From Galerina marginata (lineage: Eukaryota; Basidiomycota; Agaricomycetes; Agaricales; Galerinaceae), in the NCBI GenBank assembly GCA_023014335.1, contig JAECYW010000006.1, positions 2,604,001 to 2,668,000 of the forward strand: a stretch of DNA of 64,000 nt, written 5' to 3'. Every line of letters starts with the position of its first letter. The first letter of the stretch is position 1. The notes below the pieces were generated by a model. That model made no database searches. It worked only from the letters and a program-made list of their open reading frames with translations, and was not told the origin of the DNA. Both the position numbers and the translations under genes were made by a program. Positions 12,848 to 22,697 of the stretch are shown here, piece by piece.

Positions 12848-13564
12848 ATAGTAATTGATGTGAAAAGTTCTGTGTTGCCCTACATCCATTATGTTGGATT
12901 TGAAAATATCAAATTTTACTAGTGTTATCTTATCTTATCTTATCTTATCTTATTGGATTAGATAAATTTGTGACTTGTAACATATGTCACATAGTTATAA
13001 ACTGCCAGCTCATCACTTCTCTCTTTCTTCTTTACCAGCATGTCAGTCCGCCCGGATAGGCCGATGTGCACCTCTTGCATGAGAGGCTGTCATGATATGC
13101 TGGTCAAAGCTTGCTAACTATGGTCTCTTTCTTTTTAGATTCATTATAAGTTTGTATAAAGCAGAAAGGTGACTGGAAGAGTGCTTTGCTGGCGCTTTTC
13201 TACCTCTTTTTTACCTTTTTGTGTAAAGTAAACCTTGATAGACAGTAGTATATAGCTAGATATATGTTTTTAGAGCACTTTTATTTGTAGATAGCTTTCT
13301 TTTCTAGCACAGGTCATCTCAGTTGACTGTGTGTGGGCTAGAAAAGTGCTTTGCTGGCACTTTTTTATCCTTTTTTTCCCTTTCTGTGTGGATTAAAACT
13401 TGATATAAAGCAATAGCTTACTAGATTTATATTTTTAGACTACTTTTACAAATACATAGCAAGCATAAGTACTGTGTACAAGCTAAACTAGTGATTTTCT
13501 GGTTTATACCATAAAATGCATCTTTTTTTACCTTTCCAATGAATTCAAGATCAGCCCAATCAGA

Positions 13565-14097
13565 TAGTTTTTTGAAGTCTGGTCCAGTCCAGTCCAGTTT
13601 TTTCGCATTTTTGGCAAGGACTGGGACCACAACCAGTCCTAGAAATTAATAAATGGTCAAAAAACCAGAGTCCTGGTCTTAACTGGTTACTGACCAGTCT
13701 CAGCCAGTTTTTTGACACATTATCATCAGTATTTGGCATAAATATATAAATATAATTTGTAGTTATTATATACACCTTCAAAATGAGTCCAAGAACATTG
13801 ATTTCCTTTGAAAACTGGAGATTATACGGAAATATTCTCCATTTCCTACTCTTTTGTGAGGTTCAAAATTTTTTTTTTTATTTCTTAGTGAGAACTTTGT
13901 CTAAAATTATGATACATAGAGCATTTTAAAGGAAAAAGTGAGGGCTACAAAATTACCAGTTTTGACTGGTCTTAGGACCGAAACCAGTTCTTAAAGACCA
14001 GTCTTTTTCTGGTTTTTCATTCTCAATTGTCAAAAGACCGGACGTCTGGTCTTTTTGCAGTCTTTTTCCAGTTTTAGGACCAGACTTCAAAACACTA
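13565..14097. mobile_element. hAT-like MITE (533 bp)
   Basis: The ends are TAGTTTTTTGAAGTC and GACTTCAAAACACTA. The 8-bp target duplication CAATCAGA is at 13557-13564 and 14098-14105. It belongs to the same family as the MITE at 12267. Copies sit at the corresponding place in the elements at 15185 (19489-20079) and 36123 (36345-36878), so the insertion predates the spread of the host element. Confidence 0.8.
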
Positions 14098-14319
14098 CAA
14101 TCAGATAAGATCTCACCTTGTTATGAATCAATTACCTGAGACATAGTACATGAGGACTTGTTTTTGCCATGTGCTGCTTCTCTATGCAGGTAAAAATATG
14201 ATAAAATCTGTCTTTGATATACAACCCAATATATTGAAAAATCTTCGAGAAACAGATAAACAGAATTAAGAAGAAGAAGAACTCGTATTTGCCATGCAGA
14301 GCAATGGCCTCTTAACAAG

Positions 14320-15184
14320 TTCCTCAACAAAGTTATCCTTCTTCTATCTATTTTCTTTTGAATCGGGACAACTTCTTGATAGCCTACAAACAGTGGCTAG
14401 CCTTCGCCATAAATGAAGCAAACCAATCAGAAACCAAGGCCAAGTATATCTATGATGTGAGTCTTTATTTATTTAATTTAATTCTTAAACCTGTTTAAAC
14501 TTTTCATAGCTTAACGGATTGAAAGAAGACCAAATGATACATTGGCTATATTCTGATCTTATGGGTGAACTCAAAGGACAGATCAAGAGTGGAGCTATCG
14601 ATTATTATAACAATCCTGCTCTAGAAACCATATTGCGTAGGAGTGATATCTTTCGGGATATTAAGAAAGAACTAGGCAATAAAATACTTCAAGGACGTCC
14701 GGTAGGTTTAATTTTCAAAATTTTAATATGATACTGATATTATTCCAGACTGCCAAAGCTACTTGTCTAAAATGTAAAGATTTGGATGTCGACAAAAAGT
14801 GCCGAAGAAATATATATGTCTCTACAGATAACAAGTTGGACCTTTCTCTGGCTGGCATTGGGGTTTCTTTTGCAGATAAAAAGGATCAGATTGAAGCCAT
14901 TCCAGTCTGCTTTATTACTTTAATTGTCTTGAAATCTTACTGATTATTCTGGTAGGGCAATAACCTTAAAAGTGGCCAGAAACCCACTATTCTGCATCCT
15001 TCTGATAGCAGGTTACAACTGGAAGAGATTATGTATGATGAAGAAGTCATTCAAAGATGCGGCTCTCAAGTTTTCAGGTTTTATGACCAGAAAAATCCTA
15101 CAAAAATGGTATAACGTCTTTTTTAATCAAATAATTATCTATCTTATTGGATTACAGCTGAATTTTTGGGTCTATAACCCTTTT
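14320..15184 (+). pseudogene. Unknown multi-intron gene, middle part, 3' end lost
   Basis: This continues the frame of the gene that starts at 9658. Introns are 14457-14509, 14702-14748, 14905-14955 and 15109-15157 (47-53 nt, GT...AG). About 200 more residues are encoded, including DRxxWLAFAINEANQ-like helical sequence and a Cys cluster (TCLKCKDLDVDKKC) that could bind zinc. The last readable residues are NFWVYNPF, after which a second Hel2L element begins at 15185, and the remaining 3' end of the gene is not found in the window. No family is recognised. The lack of stops or frameshifts in nine introns and ten exon pieces argues that the gene was functional until the insertions. Confidence 0.6.
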
Positions 15185-15766
15185 ACAAGTTCTTACGTAG
15201 TAAAAGAACTCGTTTTCCACACTTGATAGCAGAAGGAAATGATTCCTAACGCGATGGTTGGAAATTCTCCCACTGCTTCATTTTTTGTGAGTGACCCTGA
15301 ATTAAAAGTCTACAAACTTTTCTAATAGTGTCAAAATCATTATTGACCATGGGAATGATTGTCTGATGTCCGTTGCTAGGGTCTATTTTTAGCTTTTGTT
15401 CCTGGACACCTAAACTAAGGTTAGGTTTGTCAGTAACGTGATTAACTATGGTTTATATATAGCTTATATAATTAAATACTAACTGAACATGATTCATGTC
15501 AGTTGTATATCTATTTATATGCTTCTAGATCACTTCCACCGCATCCCAGTAATAAATAATACTGCTTGTAAATTTTGTTCAACTTCTTCTAGTACTTTCT
15601 GTATTCCTCAATGTTATACTTTTGTTTATAGTTGGTTTGAAATCAAACTCAGAAGAATTGACATCCTAAGGATAAACACATCAAAAACTTTAAACTTTGG
15701 AATGCCTTTTAAATATAAATCTGAGGTTTAATATTGATAACAAGCCAAGTAATTTTTTTTTGTGTT

Positions 15767-16232
15767 GTGGCTGTGCTAACCCTAAGAGGACAGACGCGTC
15801 GGTCCTCTTAGGGTTAGAATCAAAAACACACCTAAAACTTTAAACTTCAGATATGCATTTTAAATATAATTCTGAGGTATATGATTTTTTTTTGTGTTGT
15901 GGCTGTGCTAACCCTAAGAGGACCGACGCGTCGGTCCTCTTAGGGTTAGAATCAAAAACACACCTAAAACTTTAAACTTTAGAAATGCATTTTAAATATA
16001 AATCTGAGGTTTAATATTGATACCAAGACAAATATGATTTTTGTTGTGGCTGTGCTAAGAGGACCGACGCGTCGGTCCTCTTAGGGTTAGCACAGCCACA
16101 ACACAAAAAAAAATCATATACCTCAGAATTATATTTAAAATGCATATCTGAAGTTTAAAGTTTTAGGTGTGTTTTTGATTCTAACCCTAAGAGGACAGAC
16201 GTGTCTGTCCTCTTAGGGTTAGCACAGCCACA
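15767..16232. repeat. Four palindromes with GTGGCTGTGC borders
   Basis: Palindromes at about 15776-15817, 15908-15949, 16045-16099 and 16181-16231 share arms of the type CTAACCCTAAGAGGAC centred on GACGCGTC. They alternate with a copied spacer (ACACACCTAAAACTTTAAAC), partly in inverted order. The TAACCC word resembles fungal telomere repeats but is present once per arm, not in tandem. The arms differ from the palindromes in the related elements at 2284 and 11030, although the bordering words are shared. Confidence 0.8.
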
Positions 16233-17080
16233 ACAGAAAATATAAAATCTCTAATTTTACATTTAAAATATCAGTACTTGGTCAATTCTTGCAAAACTTA
16301 TATCAAAAAATTTGTAAAATTCAGGCCTTTCTATGGGTATTTTGCACAGCCACAGGATACTCTGCAAAGCCACATTAAATATTGTCTTTGGTCTTTTTCA
16401 ATTGTTGCTGGATCAATTCTGACAAAAATAATATCAAAAAAATTGTAAAATTCAGGCCTTTTAAATGTACTATTATTTATAAAACCAGATTTGAAAAGGT
16501 TTCAAGAACTACCCTATTAAACATGATCTTGTGCTAACAGAAATAATATCCAAATAGAAATTCATATAAGCAGTTCTGTCTTTAGCCATATTCAATACAA
16601 TTATTCATAAGTATGAAGGATCCTGAAAATCAACTACAACCAGTATATAACACACTAGGGTTATCTTTTTATCTGGTCTTATCTAGTCTTATCTTATCTT
16701 ATCTTATCTTATCTTATTGGATTAGATAAATCTGTGTGACTTGTAACATATGTCACATAGTTATAAACTGCCAGCTCATCACTTCTTTCTTTCTTCTTTA
16801 CCAGCATGTCAGTCCACCCGGATAGGTCGATAGTGTACCCCTCACTGGAGGGATACCATGACATGCTGGTCAAAGCTTACTAACTGTTGTTTCTTTCTTT
16901 TTAGATTCATTATAAGTTTGTATAAAGCAGAAAGGTGCTTTGCTGGCACTTTTCCCTCTTTTTTTCTGTGCTTTTTATGTAGTTTAAAACTTAATAGACT
17001 CAATACTAACTAGCTAAATATGAGTCTTTAATGTACTTTCATTAGTAGATAGTCCCTAGTATAGATTCTGAGGCTGGAAG

Positions 17081-18930
17081 CAGTACTTTTCATTCCCCCA
17101 CTGATTCCCTAGGAATGGTGGGAATCCCTCTATTCCTGTAGGATTCCCAGTGGAATGGAGGGAATTTCCTCTATTCCCTCTATTCCTGTGGATTCCCTGG
17201 ATTCCCTTAGGATTCCCCAAGGAATAGAGGGAATAGTACTAATAGTAGTGTAATAGAGGCCATCTGACTGATGTTTTTCTTACTACTTGCTAACTTCACT
17301 GTCAAATCTCAAATCATGACATTAAACATTAAACATTACATTACTGTTACTTGTAGTAGTCTATTCTAATTACTACTTTAATTATACCTACTATATTCTA
17401 ATTGCTACTTTAATTACACCTACAATAAACGGAGGGGGGTGGGTGCCGTACACAAAACACAGCGGCCAAGCCGCGGGAGTTCGGGGGCCGTTCGCGAAAC
17501 GCGTCGGCGTGGGGAGTTGGAGGGCGGGCGTGAGTGTGGCAGTAGCCGCGGGTGGGTTAAACGAGATGGGGTGAGTTTAAAGGGATGTGAATGGGCTGGG
17601 GAACTTACCGAGCGCCCTACTCCCTAAACCCCATGGTTCGTTGAGCTACGGAGTCGCGGTGGGCGTTCGTTTGACGTGGCGAGGGGGACATGGTGGCGGT
17701 ATGAGCTGGGGCGCGGAGCGGCAACGAAGACGTTGGGCCCGAGGCGGCGACGTGTGGTGCAGCTCGAAATGGCGGCGGCTGTGGCTAATGCGTCAACGGG
17801 GGGCTTAGGATGGTGGATGGGTGCTTACCCGTCTCTCGAGCTCCGCGACGTGGCATTCGCGCCACGTCAGCGAGCTGTGGGGTCGTGGAGGCGGGGCCGG
17901 CATTTGTTCGACGTGGCGCGGGGACGCTGTGGTGGTAGGCGTTGACGTGGCGGTGGTAGGTGACGCCTGGGGGTGCTAATGGTGGGGTTGGGCTCGAAAA
18001 AGCGGCGGCGGGGTCGGACACCAGGTCGCGTTCGCGAAATGAATGCGAACGGATGGGCGGGGGGTGCTGGTGGTTGGAAATGGGCGCCGCGGGAGTCCCA
18101 GCACACGGGCGGTGGGTATTGTCAGAGGTGGTGGGGGTTAACGAGGCGGCGGTGGGCTCGAAATGGGTCCGGGGGGCGATGCGGGGTCGAACCGCCGGTA
18201 ATGGGGGTCGACGTGGCCGCCGTTGGTTCGAAATGACGGTGGAGGGGTCGAGCTGGGGTCGACGTGGCAGTTCTCGGGGCTGCCGTGGGTTCGAAACGGC
18301 AGTGGACGGGTCTGAGGTGGATGTTGGGGTATCAACGGGGGGGCGGGGACATGTGGATGGGTTTGGGAGTGCTTACCGGGTATCTGAGCCCTTTCCCCCC
18401 ACTCCGTAAGCCGCTGCGACGTGGCAGACGCGCTGTTCGCCCTCTGGGGCCCGTGAGGTGGCAGTCGCGAAGGGGCAGCGAGGTGCGTGGAGTCGTGGTG
18501 GCGGGGTCGGGGACGTTCTACGGTGCGGGCAACGCGATGTGGCGGGGTCTGTGACGTGGCAAGGTTGACGTGGTGCCAGGGAGTCGTGGGCGCGCTGCTC
18601 GACGTGGGGGTGGAAAGTCGAGGGTACGGGAGGGAGGGGAGGGGAGGGATAGTGGTGGTTGAAAAGAAAGAAACCGGCACGGCGTGGCGGAATCAACAAG
18701 CACGTGCGGTGGGAACGTTACGTAATCGTTGATGTAGCTCACTATTCCGCCGCGGAATCCCACCGAATTCCCCATTCCGGACGTTCCGCGCTGTATTCCG
18801 CCGGATTATAGCCCACGGAATTGGGGCTTTTGGCTGGTCCCCCTGCCATTCCGATTCCGGCAGGAATCCGCGGAATTACGATATTCCGGCCGGAATCCTG
18901 CAGGAATCAGTGGGGCATCACTAAGACCTC
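17081..18930. mobile_element. GC-rich TIR element (1.85 kb) with 8-bp target duplication
   Basis: The 8-bp duplication GCTGGAAG is at 17073-17080 and 18931-18938. The ends share CCCCACTGATTCC as imperfect inverted repeats about 15 bp from the tips. Subterminal regions are packed with GGAATCC/GGATTCC words, and the middle (17420-18730) is very GC-rich. The 8-bp duplication suggests a hAT- or KDZ-type mechanism. The open frames (up to 180 codons) occur on both strands, are Gly/Arg/Pro-rich and show no transposase motif, so I read it as non-autonomous. Outside it the surrounding element is AT-rich. Confidence 0.6.
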
Positions 18931-18932
18931 GC

Positions 18933-19290
18933 TGGAAGAGTGCTTTGCTGGCGCTTTTTTACCTCTTTTTTTACCTTTTTGTGTAGAGTAAAACTTGATA
19001 GACAGTAGTATATAGCTAGATATATGTTTTTAGGGCACTTTTATTTGTAGATAGCTTTCTTTTCTAGCACAGGTCATGTCAGTTGACTGTGTGTAGGCTA
19101 GAAAAGTGCTTTGCTGGCGCTTTTTTACCTTTTTTTTACCTTTTTGTGTCAAGTAAACCTTGATAGACAGTAGTAAATAGCTAGATATATGTTTTTAGGG
19201 CACTTTTATTTGTAGATAGCTTTCTTCCTAGCACAGGTCATGTCAGTTGACTGTGTGTAGGCTAGAAAAGTGCTTTGCTGGCGCTTTTTT
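18933..19290. repeat. ~165-bp tandem repeat, about 2.2 copies
   Basis: The word AGTGCTTTGCTGGCGC occurs near 18937, 19105 and 19267, and the intervening sequence (GTAGATAGCTTTCTT, AGTTGACTGTGTGTAGGCT) is repeated. The 11030 element has fewer copies of the unit near 13180-13350, so copy number varies within the family. Confidence 0.8.
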
Positions 19291-19488
19291 ATCTTTTTTT
19301 TTGCTTTCTGTGTGGATTAAAACTTGATATAAAGTAATAACTTACTAGATTTATATCTTTAGACTACTCTTACAAATGCATAGCAAGCATAAGTACTGTG
19401 TACAAGCTAAACTAGTGATTTTCTGGTTTATACCATAAAATGCGTCTTTTTTTATTACCTTTCCAATGAGTTCAGGATCACCCTAATC

Positions 19489-20079
19489 TAGTGTTTTGAA
19501 GTCCAGTCCTAAGACTGGAAAAGACTGCAAAAAGACCAGACAAGACTGCAAAAATACTGGACCAGCAGTCTGGTCTTTTGATATTTGAGAATGAAAACCA
19601 GAAAAAAACCAGTCTTTGAGGACCAGTTTTCGGTCCTAGGACCAGTCCAAACCAGTAGTTTTGTAGCCCTTATTTTTTCCTTTAAAACACACTATGTATC
19701 ATAATTTTAGACAAAGTTCACACTGAAAAATAAAAAAAAACATTTTGAAACTCCCAAAAGAGTAGGAAATGGTGAATACTTCCGTATAATTGCCAATTCT
19801 CAATGGAATTTAATGTTCTTAGACTTGTTTTAAAGGTATATATAATCTCTACAAATTATATTCATATATCTACACTAAATCTTGATGTTAATGTATCAAA
19901 AAACCAGTTAAGACCAGCTGGCAACTGGTTAAGGCCAAGACTGGTCCAGGACTGCAAAAAACTGTCCTCATCAGTCCAGTCCAGTTTTTTGAACATTTGT
20001 AAATTTCTAGGACCAGTTAAAGTCCCCGTCCTTGCCAAAAATGTGAAAAAACCAGACTGGACCAGACTTCAAAACACTA
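19489..20079. mobile_element. hAT-like MITE
   Basis: The ends TAGTGTTTTGAAGTC and GACTTCAAAACACTA match the MITEs at 12267 and 13565. The insertion point corresponds to that of the 13565 MITE. The 8-bp duplication has decayed (CCCTAATC against GTCCAATC), consistent with an older copy. Confidence 0.65.
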
Positions 20080-20192
20080 GTCCAATCAGATAACATCTCA
20101 CTTTGTTATTAATCAATTACTGAGACATAGTATATGAGGACTTGTTTTTGTCATGTGCTGCTACTCTATGCAGGTAAAAATATGATAAAATT

Positions 20193-20557
20193 ACAAGTTC
20201 TTACGTAGTAAAAGAACTTGTTTTCCGGCCTGCATAGCAGGCAGAAAACATTCCTAACGCAATGGTTCGAAATTCTCCCACTCATACTGTGACCCTGCAT
20301 GGTTTCTGTATCTCAGCCATTACTGGGCCAATTTTGATGATCTTGGTATCAAAAAATTCGTAAAAATCAGGGCCAGATTTTAGGCTTGTTAGATCCGCCT
20401 CATTTTTCTGCTTTTTTTGAGTATAAGATCATCCCAATCGGTTCAGATTTGAGCGGACTATGCATTATTTACTTATTTAACATATATTTATGTCGTAACA
20501 CGCACCCACAAAGTAAGAACTTGTTTTTGCCATGCGCAGCAATGGCCTCTGACCAAG
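20193..20557 (+). mobile_element. Hel2L short element (365 bp)
   Basis: This is a complete short copy. It has the 5' hairpin ACAAGTTCTTACGTAG...GAACTTGT, then GTAAGAACTTGTTTTTGCCA, the 3' hairpin and the tail CTCTGACCAAG. The left flank is a longer Hel2L element and the right flank is the RNase H region of a gypsy element. The two flanks do not form an empty site, so this copy joins two unrelated sequences. Confidence 0.85.
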
Positions 20558-22349
20558 TATTTCATGACCGCAAAACAGCTCAACCGCCGTCAAGCCCGCT
20601 GGTCCTTGGTCCTTGCCCGGTTTGATTTCCTTATGCACCACAAACCAGGCCGAACTATGGGAAAGCCGGACGCACTATCTCGAAGAGCAGATCATGGCAC
20701 TGGATCAGAGGATAATTCTAATATCACTCTTCTGACTCCAAAGCTCTTTGCGATTCGTGCTCTAGAGGCAGTTGAGGTTGTGGGCGCTGAGGTTGACATC
20801 CTCCGTGATATCCGCAAAGGTGTCAAAGGTCCTATTGAGGAGAAACCCGTGGCAAAGGCAGTTCAAGCGCTTAGGAAAACCTCTGCTCGCTCCATCCACT
20901 CTGGTGAATGGTCTGAGCGCGATGGTCTCCTATACTTTCGAGGCAGGATCTATGTTCCGCTTAACTCAGATCTCCGCCGGCGCATTGTCTCCCTCTGCCA
21001 CGATACTTGGATTGCTGGGCATGCTGGATGGTTTAAGACATTGGAAATGGTTTCACGGAACTATTTGTGGCCAAACATGTCAAGATATGTTGGCCGGTAC
21101 ATTGCTACCTGCGATATGTGCCTCCGTACCAAGGTCCAACACCGTCTACCATCTGGTGAACTTGTTCCTCTCCCAGTTCCCTCCGACCGTTGGCACACTA
21201 TCAGTGTGGACTTCATTGTCGAGCTTCCGGATTCAGCAGGATATGACGCGATCATGGTTGTTGTGGACAGTGCTGGTAAGCGGGGTCACTTCATTGAGAC
21301 CACCACTACTATCACTGCTGCTGGAGCTGCTCAACTCTTCCTGAAGCACGTCTGGAAGCTCCACGGACTCCCTTGGAAAGTTGTCTCCGACCATGGCTCC
21401 CAGTTCATCGCAGAGTTCATGAAAGAGCTGTACCGTCTCTTGGGAATTCAGCTGGCTCCATCAACCTCCTACCATCCGCAAACAGACGGCCAGACGGAAC
21501 GTGTCAATCAGGAACTGGAACAGTACATCCGAGTCTTTGTCAGTGAACGCCAAGATGACTGGCAAGGACTCCTTCCACTTGCTGAGTTTGCATATAATAA
21601 CCATGTGCATGCTCCAACTCAGCATACTCCGTTCCTACTCGACACTGGATGACATCCGCGAATGGGTTTTGAGCCTCACCAGCCTCCATCCAGGCTTGAA
21701 GCAGTCAATGAGTTTACTCAGCGGATGAAGGACACGTTGGAGGAAGCCAAGGCAGCTCTAACCAAGGCTAAGGACGACATGGCTAGATATTATAATCAGC
21801 GGCAAACACCAGCCCCGGTGTTCAAAGCTGGGGATAAGGTCTATTTGGATGCTAGCGACATTCAGACAACTCGCCCATCCAAGAAGTTTGCTCATCGCCG
21901 CCTAGGTCCTTACTTGGTTGAAAGGAGAATTGGACTTAATGCCTATCGACTTCGCCTTCCAGTCTCTCTTAACGCCTTCATCCGGTCTTCAATGTGATCA
22001 AGCTGACACCTGCCCCTGATGATCCCATTCCAGGACGTAAAGCTGCACCACCACCACCGCCAGAGCTTATCGATGGGGAAGAACACTATGAAGTAGAGGA
22101 AATTCTCAACAGCCGCATGTTCCGCTGAAAGCTCCAGTACTTGATCAAATGGGAAGGCTATGGTCCAGAGGATAATTCTTGGGAGTATAAGGATAATATT
22201 AGTGCTCCTGAGCTTGTCACCAGATTCCACCAGCAGAACCCAGGAGCACCGCAACAAATCCGTGCCTTAGCATTTGGCTCAATTCCTTTTCGACCTATCA
22301 CCAGTCTTCCTATCGCATCGAGGCAATGCTCATTTGAGGGGGGGCTAAT
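20558..22349 (+). pseudogene. Ty3/gypsy chromovirus pol fragment (RNase H end, integrase, chromodomain)
   Basis: The fragment begins inside the RNase H domain ([12 protein letters not shown]) and has lost gag, protease and RT. Integrase follows, with an HHCC zinc-binding region around 21000-21130 ([18 protein letters not shown]) and core acidic residues in [15 protein letters not shown] and [15 protein letters not shown]-like motif (RRLGPYLVERR) and a C-terminal chromodomain (YLIKWEGYGPEDNSWE) complete it. The frame is broken by a TGA after LLDTG at about 21650, where the other copy has CGG. A one-base deletion near 21970 and a TGA just before the chromodomain core are also present. The latter two defects are shared with the copy at 35613-40715. 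A purine tract (22335-22344) precedes the 3' LTR. Confidence 0.85.
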
Positions 22350-22697
22350 TGTAAGGGGAACTCCGCTTCCAATTTCCGAAGCTCTGATTTCCGGGTCCGA
22401 CGTTCCGGAGTTCCGCTCCGCTCCACCTGTCCGGACATGATTCCGAAGATTTCATTTTATTTATGGACTTTATTTTATCATACCACTTTTATTATTTTAC
22501 ATGCGACACTTGCCCTAAAGTGCCTTTTCTTATATATACCGCTCACCTAGCATTGGGTTCCCACTTTTCCCTCTTTGGTTCCCTGCTAGGTGCGTTTAGA
22601 TAGATTAGATTAGATCACCGCATTTAATATATTGACTTTGGTTCCCTGCTAGTTCTCCGATCCGTTTCCGGCATCCCGGACTTCAGTTGCCCTTACA
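22350..22697 (+). repeat. Gypsy 3' LTR (348 bp)
   Basis: It starts TGTAAGGGGAACTCCG and ends GTTGCCCTTACA, with inverted TGTAAGGG/CCCTTACA tips. It follows directly on the polypurine tract of the pol fragment. It contains a TATATATA stretch near 22531. The LTR at 35265-35612 is the same length and near-identical. Confidence 0.85.

Larger units (their letters stand above)
11030..14319 (+). mobile_element. Hel2L long-class element (3.29 kb) inside a gene
   Basis: The 5' tip is ACGAGTTCTTACATAG after TT, and the 3' end is the GCCAT...ATGGC hairpin plus CTCTTAACAAG before TT. Removing the element with two Ts rejoins the codons GAC GTG ATT CCT CAA in the host gene, so this is a clean insertion between T and T. 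It is non-coding. It carries a palindrome at 11897-11943, a hAT-like MITE at 12267-12847, a TTATC microsatellite at 12926-12953 and a second hAT-like MITE at 13565-14097. A decayed older 3' terminus lies at about 14150-14190. It is nearly the same, in length and sequence, as the inverted copy at 36123-39415. Confidence 0.85.
15185..20192 (+). mobile_element. Hel2L long-class element, 3' end replaced
   Basis: The 5' tip ACAAGTTCTTACGTAG follows TTTT. The first ~240 bp match the 11030 copy, then the interiors diverge. It contains four palindromes (15767-16232), a TTATC microsatellite (16688-16717), an inserted GC-rich TIR element (17081-18930), a triplicated ~165-bp unit (18933-19290) and a hAT-like MITE (19489-20079). 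The sequence stays co-linear with the 11030 copy to TATGATAAAAT at 20191. There a short Hel2L copy begins, and the true 3' end is absent. Confidence 0.75.

Noticed and set aside
9658..15184. The multi-intron gene as cargo captured by a Helitron
   Set aside because: The 11030 element is inserted in the gene with a clean empty site, and no pair of Hel2L ends in the same orientation encloses the gene.
15767..16232. CRISPR-like array of repeats and spacers
   Set aside because: The repeats are perfect palindromes in mixed orientation with repeated spacers, and the sequence is clearly eukaryotic. They are fold-back repeats.
15767..16232. Interstitial telomere repeat
   Set aside because: TAACCC occurs once per palindrome arm and not as a tandem array.
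17439..18775. Several 80-180 codon frames as genes
   Set aside because: They overlap on both strands in very GC-rich DNA, have skewed Gly/Arg/Pro composition and no domain.
20193..20557. Hel2L as an ordinary TIR (cut-and-paste) MITE
   Set aside because: One inverted repeat is terminal and the other is ~32-34 bp inside, with a hairpin beyond it, and no target duplication longer than ambiguous Ts is seen.
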